Assembly: GCF_014653945.1 (NCBI RefSeq)
Contig: NZ_BNAU01000009.1
Span: 124,001 to 188,000, forward strand
DNA: 64,000 bases
DNA from: Amycolatopsis deserti
GTDB taxonomy: Bacteria; Actinomycetota; Actinomycetes; Mycobacteriales; Pseudonocardiaceae
Direction: 5' to 3'
The position numbers and the translations under genes were made by a program. Shown piece after piece: positions 52,673-61,988 of this stretch (the stretch's first letter is position 1; each line of letters begins with the position of its first letter). The notes beneath the pieces were generated by a model. It saw only the letters and a program-made list of their open reading frames with translations, was not told the DNA's origin and made no database searches.

Positions 52673-55213
52673 TCAGGCGAGCACCACCTTGCCCAGTTCG
52701 GCCGGGGTCGCCAGGAGGTCGTGCCGCGGGAGGATCCGCACGGTGTACCCGAGCGAGCCCGCCCGGGGCAGGCGCAGCGTCGCGGTGTACTCGCCCTCCG
52801 GGGACGGCTCCATCGGCACCGTCATGGGCTCCGCCAGCTCGTCGGTGTCACCCACCCGGCCGACCACCGTCTGGACCTCCACTTCGGACGGTGCCAGCCC
52901 GGCCAGGTCCACCTTCGCCCGTACCCGGACCTCGTCGCCGACCACCAGGCGTTCCTGCGCCTCCACGGTCAGCTCGGTGTCCAGCACCCGCACCTGTCGC
53001 CACACCGCGTCGACCCGCCGCCGGTACTCGGCCAGCGACCGGGCGCCCAGGTAGCCGTCCGCGGCCGCCGACGCACTGGTGACCGCCGCCGGGTGGTAGG
53101 CCGTCTCCACGTACTCGCGCACCATCCGCGACGCCTGCACCCGGGGCCCGAGCACGTCGAGCGTGTGCCACACCATCGACATCCACCCGCGCGGCACACC
53201 CGAGTCGTCCCGCTCGTAGAACAGCGGCGCCACCTGCTGCCCCAGCAGGTCGTACAGGGCGGCCGACTCCAGCTCGTCCCGGCGCAGCGGGTCGGTCACC
53301 CCGTCCGCGGTCGGGATGGCCCATCCGTTGCTGCCGTCGTAGCACTCGTCCCACCAACCGTCCTTGATGGACAGGTTGAGCCCGCCGTTGAGCGCCGACT
53401 TCATGCCCGACGTGCCGCACGCCTCCAGCGGCCGCGTCGGGTTGTTCAGCCACACGTCACAACCGCGGTAGAGGTAACGCGCCATCGACATGTCGTAGTC
53501 GGGCAGGAACACCATCCGCCGCCGCACCGCGGGGTCGTCGACGAACCGCACGACCTGCTGGATCAGCGCCTTGCCGCCCTCGTCGGCCGGGTGCGACTTG
53601 CCCGCGACGACGATCTGCATCGGCCGCTCCTCGTCGAGCAGCAGCGCCCGCAGCCGTTCCGGATCGCGCAGCATCAGCGTCAGCCGCTTGTAGGTGGGCA
53701 CGCGGCGGGCGAACCCGACGGTCAGCACGTCCGGGTCGAACACCTGGTTCACCCAGCCCAGCTCGAGCGCCGACGCGCCCCGCTGCAGCCACGCGTTGCG
53801 CACCCGCCGCCGCACCTCGAGCACCAGCTTCTGCCGCAGGTCCCGCCGCAGCGCCCACAGCTCCTCGTCGGACACGCCCATCTGGCTGGGCAGCTTGCCG
53901 TCGTGCCCCCACGCCTTGTGCTTGCCGCCGAGCAGAGCGGTCAGCTCCCGCGCCACCCAGGTCGGGCCGTGCACGCCGTTGGTGACCGACGAGATCGGCA
54001 CCTCGGCGTCGTCGAACCCGGGCCACAGCCGCGCGAACATGCGCCGCGACACGCGCCCGTGCAGCTGGGACACGCCGTTGGACCGCTGCGCCAGCCGCAA
54101 GCCCATGTGCGCCATGTTGAACATGCCCGGGTTGTCCTCGGCTCCGAGCGCCAGAATGCGCTGCAGCTCCAGCCCGGGCAGCAGACGGCCGTCGCCGAAG
54201 TAGTGCTGCACCAGGTCCACCGGGAACCGGTCGATGCCGGCCGGCACCGGGGTGTGCGTGGTGAACACCGTGCCAGCGCGCACCGCGGACAGCGCCTCGT
54301 CGAAGGCGAGACCGTGCTCGTCGATCACCTCTCGCGCCCGCTCCAGGCCGAGGAACCCGGCGTGCCCCTCGTTGGTGTGGAACACCTCCGGCTGCGGGTG
54401 GCCCGTCAGCTCGCAGTAGCGGCGCACCGCGCGCATGCCGCCGATGCCGGCCAGGATCTCCTGGCGGATGCGGTGGTCGGCGTCGCCGCCGTAGAGCCGG
54501 TCGGTGACGCGGCGCAGGTCCTCGTCGTTGGCCTCGACGTCGGTGTCCAGCAACAGCAACGGCACGCGCCCGACCTGCGCCTGCCACACCTGCGCGTACA
54601 GGTCGCGCCCGCCGGGCATCGCGACGTGCACCAGCGCCGGCTCGGAGTCCTCGCCGGTGAGCAGTTCCAGCGGCAGCGCGCTCGGCTCGATCACCGGGTA
54701 GTGCTCGACCTGCCAGCCGTCCAGCGACAGCGACTGGCGGAAGTACCCCGACCGGTACAGCGGGCCGACGCCGATCAGCGGCACGCCCAGGTCGGAGGCG
54801 GCCTTGAGGTGGTCACCGGCGAGCACGCCGAGACCGCCCGAGTAGTTCGGCAGCGCCTCGTGCACGCCGAACTCCATCGAGAAGTAGGCGATCGCGTCCG
54901 GCGACTGCTCCCCCTGCGGCCGCTGCTGGTACCACCGGTCCTCGGTGAGGTAGCGCTCCAGGTCCTCGCTCATCGCGCGGACGCGGGTGAGGAAGTCCTC
55001 GTCCCCGGCCAGCTCCTCCAGCCGCGCGGGCGGCACCGCGGTGAGCATCCGGAGCGGGTCCCGCACGCGCCGGAACAGGTCGTCGTCCATGGACGCGAAC
55101 AGGTCACGGGTCGGCGGGTGCCACGTCCAGCGCAGGTTGGTGGCCAGCGCGCGCAACCCGGCCAGCGGCTCGGGCAGGCTCGCGCGGACGGTGAACCGGC
55201 GGATTGCTCTCAT
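52673..55213 (-). CDS. glgP: Alpha-glucan (glycogen/maltodextrin) phosphorylase, GT35
   Basis: Releases glucose 1-phosphate from alpha-1,4-glucans (846 residues). The N-terminal DUF3417 module (LPEPLAGLRALATNLRWTWHP) marks the shorter actinobacterial GlgP class. The PLP lysine lies in EACGTSGMKSALNGG near residue 603, with YSGGLGVLAGDHLKAASDLG and HTNEGHAGF further upstream. ATG 55211-55213 (MRAIRRFTVRASLPEP) is supported by TATCGT 8 bases upstream, so earlier in-frame starts are not used. It is divergent to a lipoprotein metallopeptidase with a shared promoter region of about 40-60 bases. Confidence 0.94.
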   Translation of the reverse strand: MRAIRRFTVRASLPEPLAGLRALATNLRWTWHPPTRDLFASMDDDLFRRVRDPLRMLTAVPPARLEELAGDEDFLTRVRAMSEDLERYLTEDRWYQQRPQGEQSPDAIAYFSMEFGVHEALPNYSGGLGVLAGDHLKAASDLGVPLIGVGPLYRSGYFRQSLSLDGWQVEHYPVIEPSALPLELLTGEDSEPALVHVAMPGGRDLYAQVWQAQVGRVPLLLLDTDVEANDEDLRRVTDRLYGGDADHRIRQEILAGIGGMRAVRRYCELTGHPQPEVFHTNEGHAGFLGLERAREVIDEHGLAFDEALSAVRAGTVFTTHTPVPAGIDRFPVDLVQHYFGDGRLLPGLELQRILALGAEDNPGMFNMAHMGLRLAQRSNGVSQLHGRVSRRMFARLWPGFDDAEVPISSVTNGVHGPTWVARELTALLGGKHKAWGHDGKLPSQMGVSDEELWALRRDLRQKLVLEVRRRVRNAWLQRGASALELGWVNQVFDPDVLTVGFARRVPTYKRLTLMLRDPERLRALLLDEERPMQIVVAGKSHPADEGGKALIQQVVRFVDDPAVRRRMVFLPDYDMSMARYLYRGCDVWLNNPTRPLEACGTSGMKSALNGGLNLSIKDGWWDECYDGSNGWAIPTADGVTDPLRRDELESAALYDLLGQQVAPLFYERDDSGVPRGWMSMVWHTLDVLGPRVQASRMVREYVETAYHPAAVTSASAAADGYLGARSLAEYRRRVDAVWRQVRVLDTELTVEAQERLVVGDEVRVRAKVDLAGLAPSEVEVQTVVGRVGDTDELAEPMTVPMEPSPEGEYTATLRLPRAGSLGYTVRILPRHDLLATPAELGKVVLA

Positions 55214-55275
55214 GAGGATCGACGATATCGGTAAGGTGCGCTGCGACAAGCGTGACGAACATCGAGGGGGCCGGG

Positions 55276-56688
55276 GTGCGGCGATCGCTGGTGGCGCTGA
55301 CCGGGGTGGTGGCGCTGGGGCTGGCCGGTTGCAGCGACGGCAAGAGCGCCTCGGTGTCCGAGGGTGACGTCGCCGGCCTGCCGATCACCCACTTCGAGAG
55401 CGGGCTCAAGCCGACCGCGCCCGATCCGGACCTCGAGGTGACCAACGTCAGCAGCGACGAGGCGGACCGGGTGGCCGTCGCCACCATCGCCGACGTCGAG
55501 GACTACTGGGCCGACACCCTCCCGGCGAGCTTCGACATGCCGTTCGAGCCGGTGAAGTCACTGCTGTCCTACGACTCCGAGGGCGAGAACCAGGAGAACG
55601 GCTGCGGCGACACCAGGGGCAACGCGAACGCCTTCTACTGCAGCGTGGACGACTCGGTGGCCTGGGACCGCGGCGTGCTGCTGCCCACGATGATGGACCA
55701 GTTCGGGCCGCTGTCGGTGGTCACCGTGCTGGCGCACGAGTTCGGCCACGCGGTGCAGTACCGGCTCGGTGACAAGGCCGGCATCAGCCGCAACACCCCC
55801 ACGATCGTCAAGGAGCAGCAGGCCGACTGCTTCGCCGGCGGCTACTACCGCTGGGTCGTCGAGGGCAAGAGCAAGTACTTCGCGGTGTCCACCTCCGACG
55901 GGCTGAACTCCGCCCTGTCGTCGCTGTTCCTGGTGCGCGACAGCGCGGGCACGTCGGCGACCGACCGGTCCGCGCACGGCACCGGGTTCGACCGGACCTA
56001 CGCCTTCCAGATCGGCTTCGAGCAGGGGCCCAAGGAGTGCGCGGGGATGACGCTGGACAACATCCAGCCGCGGCTGACCGAGCGGCCCTTCGACACCGGT
56101 GACCGGGACGGCGACATCGAGGTCGACCAGGACGCGATCGACCTGCTGGCCGACAGCCTCGACCAGGCGTTCGCGGGCGCCAAGGTGCAGGCGCCGGAGA
56201 TCGTCGACGGCGGCGCGTCCTGCCCCAACGGCGCGTCCACCCCGCCCGCCACGTACTGCACGAGCGACAACACGGTGCGGATCGACCTGCCCGCGCTGGC
56301 CGAGCTGGGGCAGCCGGTGGACCAGGAGGGCGAGTTCACCGGGTCCAGCAGCGGCGGGCACGGCGACTTCGCGGCGTTCTCCGAGGTCGCGTCCCGGTAC
56401 GCGATGGGCATCCAGAAGGGCGTCGGCGCTTCGCTGGACAACGCCAACGCCGGGCTGCGCACCGCGTGCCTGGTCGGGGCGTGGGCCGCGGTGGCCGCGC
56501 AGGAGGGTCAGCAGATGCGGCTGTCGGCGGGCGACCTGGACGAGGCGATCTCGGACCTGCTGCGGCCGGATTCGCTGGTCGCGGCCGACGTCGAGGGCAA
56601 GCCGGCGGCCAGCGGGTTCAACCGGGTCGAGGCCATGCGCACCGGCTACCTGCAGGGCTCGGGGCCGTGCAGCACCCAATACGGCTGA
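55276..56688 (+). CDS. Lipoprotein zinc metallopeptidase (YpfJ family)
   Basis: A neutral zinc metallopeptidase (470 residues) anchored by a lipobox. The N-terminus MRRSLVALTGVVALGLAGC ends in the acylated cysteine, followed by an acidic spacer. The zinc motif HEFGH (His 154, Glu 155, His 158) lies in VLAHEFGHAVQYR, with a downstream EQQADCFAGGYY glutamate region. Family members resemble putative neutral zinc metallopeptidases of the bacterial envelope; the substrate is unknown. GTG 55276 is preferred, with GAGGGGG just upstream and a clean signal peptide; GTG 55252 is in frame and adds 8 residues. Confidence 0.87.
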   Translation: MRRSLVALTGVVALGLAGCSDGKSASVSEGDVAGLPITHFESGLKPTAPDPDLEVTNVSSDEADRVAVATIADVEDYWADTLPASFDMPFEPVKSLLSYDSEGENQENGCGDTRGNANAFYCSVDDSVAWDRGVLLPTMMDQFGPLSVVTVLAHEFGHAVQYRLGDKAGISRNTPTIVKEQQADCFAGGYYRWVVEGKSKYFAVSTSDGLNSALSSLFLVRDSAGTSATDRSAHGTGFDRTYAFQIGFEQGPKECAGMTLDNIQPRLTERPFDTGDRDGDIEVDQDAIDLLADSLDQAFAGAKVQAPEIVDGGASCPNGASTPPATYCTSDNTVRIDLPALAELGQPVDQEGEFTGSSSGGHGDFAAFSEVASRYAMGIQKGVGASLDNANAGLRTACLVGAWAAVAAQEGQQMRLSAGDLDEAISDLLRPDSLVAADVEGKPAASGFNRVEAMRTGYLQGSGPCSTQYG

Positions 56689-56710
56689 GTCAGCCAGTAC
56701 GGCTGAGCCG

Positions 56711-57211
56711 TCAGCCGATGAAGTCGCCGGTGGCCTTGCGTACCTTGGTGAGCAGGTCGGACAGCTGCTCGGTCTGCTTCGGCGTGAGGCCGACGAGCCC
56801 GAAGTCGATCGCGGTGACCGCCTTCGTCGCCTCCTCCAGCCGGGCGTGACCGTCGTCGGTGATCTCCACCAGCGTGGTGCGCCGGTCGGTCGGGTGCGGC
56901 ACCCGCTTGACCAGCCCGTCCTTCTCCAGCCGGTCCACGATGTTGGTGACGCTGGTGGGGTGCAGCTGCAGCCGCTCGCCCATCACCCGCATCGGCAGCG
57001 CGCCGCGGCGGGCGAAGGACAGCAGCACGAGCGCCTCGTAGCGGGCGAAGGTCAGGCCGTGGGGCTTGAGCGCGCCGTCGACGGCCGACTGGACGATCTG
57101 CTGCACCCGCATCACGCCGGTGACCGCCGCCATCGTCGCGGACGGCCCGATCCGGTCCTCCCACAGCTGCGCGGCGCGGGCGATCGGGTCGAAAGGCAGC
57201 GGGCGGTTCAT
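56711..57211 (-). CDS. MarR-family regulator
   Basis: A 166-residue winged-helix regulator: LTFARYEALVLLSFARRGALP, MRVMGERLQLHPTSVTNIVDRLEKDG (recognition helix) and VKRVPHPTDRRTTLVEITDDG (wing). ATG 57209-57211 is supported by TAGCTT (57219-57224) 7 bases upstream. It lies back to back with a thiamine-binding protein gene and convergent to the metallopeptidase gene. Its ligand and targets are unknown. Confidence 0.92.
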   Translation of the reverse strand: MNRPLPFDPIARAAQLWEDRIGPSATMAAVTGVMRVQQIVQSAVDGALKPHGLTFARYEALVLLSFARRGALPMRVMGERLQLHPTSVTNIVDRLEKDGLVKRVPHPTDRRTTLVEITDDGHARLEEATKAVTAIDFGLVGLTPKQTEQLSDLLTKVRKATGDFIG

Positions 57212-57288
57212 GGCAGGGAAGCTACCAGCGGGTTCTTGACCGAGGGGGCAGGGTAGTGCGCAAAGTGTCGCAAGTGTGAGGAGAGCCG

Positions 57289-57588
57289 ATGATCGTCGCG
57301 TTCAGCGTGAGCCCGTCCGGCGGTGACCCGGACGGCGGGGTCAGCGAAGCGGTCGCCAGGGCGGTGAAGGTCGTCCGCGATTCGGGCCTGCCGAACTCGA
57401 CCAACGCGATGTTCACCAACGTCGAGGGGTCCTGGGACGAGGTCATGGACGTGGTGAAGCGGGCGGTGGAGGCGGCCGGCGAGGGCGCGGCCCGGGTGTC
57501 GCTCGTGCTCAAGGCCGACATCCGGCCGGGCTTCGACAGCGGTCAGCTGGAAGCGAAAGTGGAGCGGCTGGAAGAGCACCTCCGGTGA
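57289..57588 (+). CDS. MTH1187/YkoF-type thiamine-binding protein
   Basis: A 99-residue ferredoxin-like protein: [51 protein letters not shown] and [14 protein letters not shown]. It matches the MTH1187 family, whose members bind thiamine or related ligands and form tetramers. Full length is kept. ATG 57289 follows GAGGAGA. It precedes a thioredoxin-TPR gene by 31 bases on the same strand and may be co-transcribed. Confidence 0.88.
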   Translation: MIVAFSVSPSGGDPDGGVSEAVARAVKVVRDSGLPNSTNAMFTNVEGSWDEVMDVVKRAVEAAGEGAARVSLVLKADIRPGFDSGQLEAKVERLEEHLR

Positions 57589-57619
57589 AACGCCGGACAG
57601 TACATGCCAGGATGGAAGC

Positions 57620-58573
57620 GTGACAAATCCACGCGCATCAGCAGCGAAGTCAGCCGCCATGTCCGCCGCGCTGTCCGGCGCGGTGGATCTGTCCGCGCTC
57701 AAGGCCAGGGCCGAGGCCCAGCGCAACGCCCCGCCGCCGTCGAGCGGCGCCCCGGCCGGGGGTGGCGGCGCCGGTGCCGCGGTCATCGACGTCACCGAGG
57801 CCACGTTCCAGGCCGAGGTCGTCGAGCGGTCGCTGCAGCAGCTCGTCGTGGTGGACCTGTGGGCCGAGTGGTGCGGGCCGTGCAAGCAGCTGAGCCCGGT
57901 GCTGGAGCGGCTGGCCGAGCAGTCCGGCGGGGCCTGGGTGCTGGCGAAGGTCGACGTGGACGCCAACCCGCGGATCGCGCAGGTGTTCGGGGTCCAGTCG
58001 ATCCCGACGGTGGTGGCGATCGCCGGCGGGCAGCCGGTCAACGCGTTCTCCGGCGCGCTGCCGGAGAACGAGATCCGGCAGTGGCTGGACCAGCTGCTGG
58101 AGGCGCTGAAGGGCAAGCTGCCGGGCATCCCGCCGTCGGGTGCCGGTGGCGCCGAGGAGCCCGAGGACCCGCGTTTCACCGAAGCCGAGGCCGCGTTCGA
58201 GCGCGGTGACTTCGCCGCCGCCGAGGCCGCCTACCAGCGGATCCTGGACGTCGAGCCGGCCAACGAGCTGGCGAAGGCCGGTCTGGCGCAGGTGCGGTTC
58301 GCCGCCCGCGCCGCCGAGGCCGACCCGACGGCCGTCGCCCGCGCCGACGCCGCCCCCGACGACCTGGAGGCCCAGTTCGCGGCGGCCGACTACGAGGTGG
58401 CGACGGGCAAGGTCGAGGACGGTTTCGCGCGGCTCATCGAGGCGGTGCGCCGCACGGCTGGCCCGGAGCGCAACCGCGTGCGCGAGCACCTGGTGAGCCT
58501 GTTCGAACTGTTCGACCCCGCGGACGACCGAGTGGCGGCGGCGCGCCGGAACCTGGCGTCGGCCCTGTTCTGA
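57620..58573 (+). CDS. Thioredoxin-TPR protein (CnoX/YbbN-like co-chaperone)
   Basis: A 317-residue protein. A low-complexity N-terminal stretch (residues 1-55, Ala/Gly/Pro-rich) precedes a thioredoxin domain (about 55-165) with the active site WCGPC (Cys 85 and Cys 88). C-terminal TPR-like helices follow ([21 protein letters not shown] and later repeats). It resembles CnoX/YbbN, which protects proteins under oxidative stress and hands them to chaperones. GTG 57620 is used. A strong terminator hairpin follows the stop. Confidence 0.88.
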   Translation: MTNPRASAAKSAAMSAALSGAVDLSALKARAEAQRNAPPPSSGAPAGGGGAGAAVIDVTEATFQAEVVERSLQQLVVVDLWAEWCGPCKQLSPVLERLAEQSGGAWVLAKVDVDANPRIAQVFGVQSIPTVVAIAGGQPVNAFSGALPENEIRQWLDQLLEALKGKLPGIPPSGAGGAEEPEDPRFTEAEAAFERGDFAAAEAAYQRILDVEPANELAKAGLAQVRFAARAAEADPTAVARADAAPDDLEAQFAAADYEVATGKVEDGFARLIEAVRRTAGPERNRVREHLVSLFELFDPADDRVAAARRNLASALF

Positions 58574-58597
58574 ATCAGCGCTGTTCTGAGGCAGCGT

Positions 58598-58626
58598 TCC
58601 CCGCGCCGTGGAGTGCGGCGCGGGGA
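58598..58626. terminator. Bidirectional terminator hairpin
   Basis: Perfect 11-bp inverted repeat TCCCCGCGCCG / CGGCGCGGGGA with a 7-base loop, between the convergent stops of the thioredoxin-TPR gene (58573) and the SDR gene (58634). Confidence 0.85.
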
Positions 58627-58633
58627 GTGCGCC

Positions 58634-59359
58634 TCACCAGGGGATGACGCCCTCGTCGTCGAAGAAGCCACCGCGCGGCCCGTCGTCGGGCAGGGTGGCG
58701 AGCCGGATAGCGATGGCCGCGCCCTGTTCGGGAGTCCGGGGCGCGGTGAAGCCGGTGAAGTCGGTCGCGACGTAACCGGGGCACGCGGCGTTGACGATGA
58801 CGTTCGTGTCGGCGAGCGCGCGGGCGTACTGCACGGTGATGCTGTTGAGCATCGACTTCGACGGCGCGTACGCGGCCATCACCGGGCCGGTCCGCAGTGC
58901 CAGCGAGCCCATGTTGCTGGACATGTTGACGATGCGCGGCGAGCCGGCGCGCCGCAGCAGCGGGAGCATCGCGTTCGTCACCCGGACGACGCCGAACACG
59001 TTGGTGTCGAGGACGGTCCGGACGACGTCGAGGTCCAGTGTGGTCGGATCCTGCGCGCCGCCGTCGGTCCGGCCGCCGATGCCCGCGTTGTTGACCAGGA
59101 CGTCGAGCCGTCCCGCTCTGCGCTCGATCGCCGCCGCGGCCGCCGCGACGCTGTCGTCGGAGGTGACGTCGAGGGCCACCCCGAACGTGTCGGCGCCCGC
59201 GGCACGCAGCCGTTCGACAGCCTCCTCGCGGCGGGCGTCGTCGCGAGCCCCCACGGCGACCGTGTAGCCGATCGCGCCGAGCCCCTGCGCGATCGCGTAA
59301 CCGATTCCCTTGTTCGCGCCGGTGACCAGCGCGATCTTCGTGTCGTTCACGCGGCCCAT
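58634..59359 (-). CDS. Short-chain dehydrogenase/reductase
   Basis: A classical SDR (241 residues). The cofactor motif is TGANKGIGYAIA (residues 13-24), with NNAG at 90-93, the catalytic serine near 147-148 in IVNMSSNMGS, and Tyr 164 with Lys 168 in YAPSK. The closest textbook relatives are NAD(P)-dependent alcohol/carbonyl reductases. ATG 59357-59359 is used; GTG 59350 is another possible start. It is divergent to a LysR gene, a common regulator-target pair. Confidence 0.91.
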   Translation of the reverse strand: MGRVNDTKIALVTGANKGIGYAIAQGLGAIGYTVAVGARDDARREEAVERLRAAGADTFGVALDVTSDDSVAAAAAAIERRAGRLDVLVNNAGIGGRTDGGAQDPTTLDLDVVRTVLDTNVFGVVRVTNAMLPLLRRAGSPRIVNMSSNMGSLALRTGPVMAAYAPSKSMLNSITVQYARALADTNVIVNAACPGYVATDFTGFTAPRTPEQGAAIAIRLATLPDDGPRGGFFDDEGVIPW

Positions 59360-59444
59360 GCTCGGCGCGCGGGGACGCGCTGTCCAAGATCAGCTCGCAA
59401 TCCTGTGATACTCGGCAGGTATCAGCGCGCGTAGGCTCGAAACC

Positions 59445-60305
59445 GTGCGTGATCTGGAAACCCGCGAGCTCCGGTACTTCGTCACCGTCGCGGAGGAGCT
59501 GCACTTCGGCCGCGCCGCGGAGCGGCTCGGGATCGCGCAGCCGCCGCTCTCCCGCGCCATCCGGCAGCTGGAACAGCGGCTCGGCGCCCGGCTGCTCGAC
59601 CGCGACCGCCGCGGGGTGGCGCTGACCGACGCCGGGCGGGTGCTTCTCCGCGAAGCCAGGGTGGCCCTCGACGCGGTCACGGCCGCCGCGCACCGCACAC
59701 GCCGCGCCGCCGACCCGAACCGGCCGCTGGTGCTCGTGACGAAAGCCGGGGCGTCACACGAACTCTTGCAGCGGCTTCTGGACGCCGTCGCGGCCGAACC
59801 GGACGTGCCGCGGGTCGAGGTCCTCCTGTGCGAAGTGGGCGAGCAGGCCGGGTTGCTGCGCGACGGGCAGGCCGACGTGGCGATCATGCACCGCCCGTTC
59901 GACGACCTCACCGGCTTCGACACCGAAGACCTCGTCGTCGAAGGGCAGGTCGCGATCCTGCCCGCGGCGCACCCGCTCGCGGCCCGCTCGCAGCTCACCC
60001 TCGCCGACGTCAGCGACGTCCCGGACCTGCCGATCGCGCGGTGGCCCCGACTCGACGGCACCTACCCGGCCGGCCCTGGCCCGGAGGTGCGCACGCAGTC
60101 GCAGCTGGCCCAGCTCGTGGCGCTGGGGCGGACGCTGCTCGTCATCCCCGCGTCCAGCCGGGCCTGGCAGTGGCCGGAGCACGTGGCGGTGCCCGTCGTC
60201 GACGCGCCGGAGGTCACGACCGTGCTCGCCTGGCCGGCGAGCAGCCGCTCCCCCGCGGTCGCCGCGCTCATCCGCTCGGCGGCCGATCTCTACGCAGCTC
60301 CGTGA
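59445..60305 (+). CDS. LysR-family transcriptional regulator
   Basis: A 286-residue LysR protein with the N-terminal winged HTH (LRYFVTVAEELHFGRAAERLGIAQPPLSRAIRQLEQRLGARLLDR) and a C-terminal substrate-binding domain. GTG 59445 is supported by TAGGCT (59432-59437) 7 bases upstream. It probably regulates the divergent SDR gene. A perfect 12-bp hairpin terminates it. Confidence 0.93.
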   Translation: MRDLETRELRYFVTVAEELHFGRAAERLGIAQPPLSRAIRQLEQRLGARLLDRDRRGVALTDAGRVLLREARVALDAVTAAAHRTRRAADPNRPLVLVTKAGASHELLQRLLDAVAAEPDVPRVEVLLCEVGEQAGLLRDGQADVAIMHRPFDDLTGFDTEDLVVEGQVAILPAAHPLAARSQLTLADVSDVPDLPIARWPRLDGTYPAGPGPEVRTQSQLAQLVALGRTLLVIPASSRAWQWPEHVAVPVVDAPEVTTVLAWPASSRSPAVAALIRSAADLYAAP

Positions 60306-60310
60306 CAGCA

Positions 60311-60349
60311 CGAAGCGCCGCAACCACCCGGCGTGGCTGCGGCGCTTCG
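60311..60349. terminator. Bidirectional terminator hairpin
   Basis: Perfect 12-bp inverted repeat CGAAGCGCCGCA / TGCGGCGCTTCG with a 15-base loop that can itself pair CCAC with GTGG. It lies between the LysR stop and the convergent DUF3817 gene stop (60358). Confidence 0.88.
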
Positions 60350-60357
60350 CGGGAAGA

Positions 60358-60720
60358 TCAGGCGGAGACGGTGTCCCGGACGATGAGGCCCGTGCCGCCG
60401 TAGGTGAGGCGCTCCGGGCCGTCCAGCTTGCCCGTGCGCAGCGCCCACGTCTCGAACCACCAGGTGAACAGCGGCGGGATGCTGGCGAGCAGCGCGGTGA
60501 TCACCACGCGCGGGCGCCAGCCCAGCGGCTTGAACACGGCCAGCGTGACGATCAGGTACACGACGAAGACGACGCCGTGGACCATGCCGAGCACCGGCAC
60601 GCCGCCCTCGTTCGGGGCGTCGACGACGTACTTCAGGAACATCCCGATCAGCAAACCCGCCCAGGACAGCGCCTCGGCGACGGCGGCCACGCGGAACACG
60701 AGAGCGGCCTTGCTGGTCAC
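60358..60720 (-). CDS. DUF3817 membrane protein
   Basis: A 120-residue protein with three hydrophobic segments: near residues 7-33 (ALVFRVAAVAEALSWAGLLIG), 47-67 (VLGMVHGVVFVVYLIVTLAVF) and 75-95. The pattern VAEALSWAGLLIGMFLKY with GMVHGVVF is that of the DUF3817 family of actinobacterial integral membrane proteins; its role is unknown. GTG 60718-60720 is chosen because AAGGAGG stands just upstream and the product then starts MTSKAALVFRV. Confidence 0.82.
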   Translation of the reverse strand: MTSKAALVFRVAAVAEALSWAGLLIGMFLKYVVDAPNEGGVPVLGMVHGVVFVVYLIVTLAVFKPLGWRPRVVITALLASIPPLFTWWFETWALRTGKLDGPERLTYGGTGLIVRDTVSA

Positions 60721-60851
60721 TGCTTTCCTCCTTGTGAGAAGCACATGAGAAAACGTCCGACTCCGGTTACGTCAACCACGCTGTCGGACGCTTCGGTACC
60801 CAGTGTGAGGCGTGATGGTCCTCACTGGAACTCCGGGGGTCGTGATCATCA

Positions 60852-61988
60852 TCACGAGCCGCTGTCCACAGAGGATTCCGGTAGCCACACGGTCACGTGG
60901 AGTCCACCGGACGGCCGGGCTTCCACGCTCACCCCTCCGCCGTGGGCGGTGGCGACCGCGTGCACGATCGACAACCCGAGCCCGGCGCCGGATTCGGTGC
61001 GCAGCCGCGCGCCCGCCCCGCGCACGAACGGTTCCAGCAACCGCTCGGCGTCGTCCGGCACCACGCTGCCGGTGTTCGAGACGCACAACACAACCTGCCC
61101 GTCGGCCCTGCCGGTCGTCACCTCGATGCGGCCGCCGGGGTGGTTGTAGCGGACGGCGTTGTCGACCAGGTTGCCCACCATTCGTTCCAGCAGCACGGGT
61201 TCGCCGTCGGTGAGCGCGGGCGCCAGCTCGGACCGCACCTGCAACGAGTGCGTGGCCGAACCGTCGAGCGCCGCCGCGGCCAGAGCGGCCAGGTCGACCC
61301 GCTCCCGCGGATGGGACACGGTCTGGCTGCGGGCCAGCACCAGCAGGCCGTCGAGCGTGCGCCGGCTGTGCTCGACCGCGGTGGCGATGTCGCCGGTCAT
61401 CGCCAGCAGCTCGGCCCGGCTGGGGTCGCCGTCGAGTGTGACGTCGATTGCGGTGCGCACCGTGGTCAGCGGGGTGCGCAGCTCGTGCGCGGCGTTCGCG
61501 GTGAACATCCGCTGGCTGTGCAGCACCCGCTCGCGCTCGGCGATGCCTTGCTGGATGCGGTCGAGCATCCCGTTGATCGTGGCGGCCAGGGTGACCAGCT
61601 CGTCCGCGGGCGCGGAGACCGGGACGCGCTCGGCGAGGTTCTCCGCGGACAGGCGCCGCGCGGTCGCCGAAATCGCCCGGATCGGGCGCAGCACCCGGCC
61701 GGCCACCAGCCAGCCCAGGACCGCGGCCAGCACGGCGACCACGGCGAGCGCGATCGCGGCCTGGCCGAGGAACTCCGAAAGCGCGGCGTCGCGCACCTGG
61801 TCGGCGGTTCCGGCCAGTTCGGGCGGGGCGGGCGCGGGATCTGCGGGCGTGCGGATGATGAGCAGCGAGATCCGCCGCTCCAGCTTCGACCGCAGCAGCA
61901 GGTAGGTCAGCGCCGTCAGCACGACACCCGCGACCAGGACCAGCCCGGTGTAGAGCAGCGTGAGGCGGCCGCGCGCGCTCAGGTGCAC
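60852..61988 (-). CDS. Sensor histidine kinase (two-component system)
   Basis: A 378-residue membrane sensor. Transmembrane helices lie at about residues 9-31 and 76-98, with a short outer loop of some 40 residues. A HAMP linker follows (RPIRAISATARRLSAENL), then the H-box AHELRTPLTTVR with His 168, and the ATPase motifs LVDNAVRYNHPGG (N), GAGLGLSIVH (G2). GTG 61986-61988 overlaps the response-regulator stop by 10 bases, a tight translational coupling. The short outer loop suggests that it senses the membrane or a small molecule. Confidence 0.93.
   Translation of the reverse strand: MHLSARGRLTLLYTGLVLVAGVVLTALTYLLLRSKLERRISLLIIRTPADPAPAPPELAGTADQVRDAALSEFLGQAAIALAVVAVLAAVLGWLVAGRVLRPIRAISATARRLSAENLAERVPVSAPADELVTLAATINGMLDRIQQGIAERERVLHSQRMFTANAAHELRTPLTTVRTAIDVTLDGDPSRAELLAMTGDIATAVEHSRRTLDGLLVLARSQTVSHPRERVDLAALAAAALDGSATHSLQVRSELAPALTDGEPVLLERMVGNLVDNAVRYNHPGGRIEVTTGRADGQVVLCVSNTGSVVPDDAERLLEPFVRGAGARLRTESGAGLGLSIVHAVATAHGGGVSVEARPSGGLHVTVWLPESSVDSGS

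Noticed and set aside
56680-56710. Tandem TACGGCTGAG words around the metallopeptidase stop as a terminator
   Set aside because: They are direct rather than inverted repeats and probably reflect a small local duplication.
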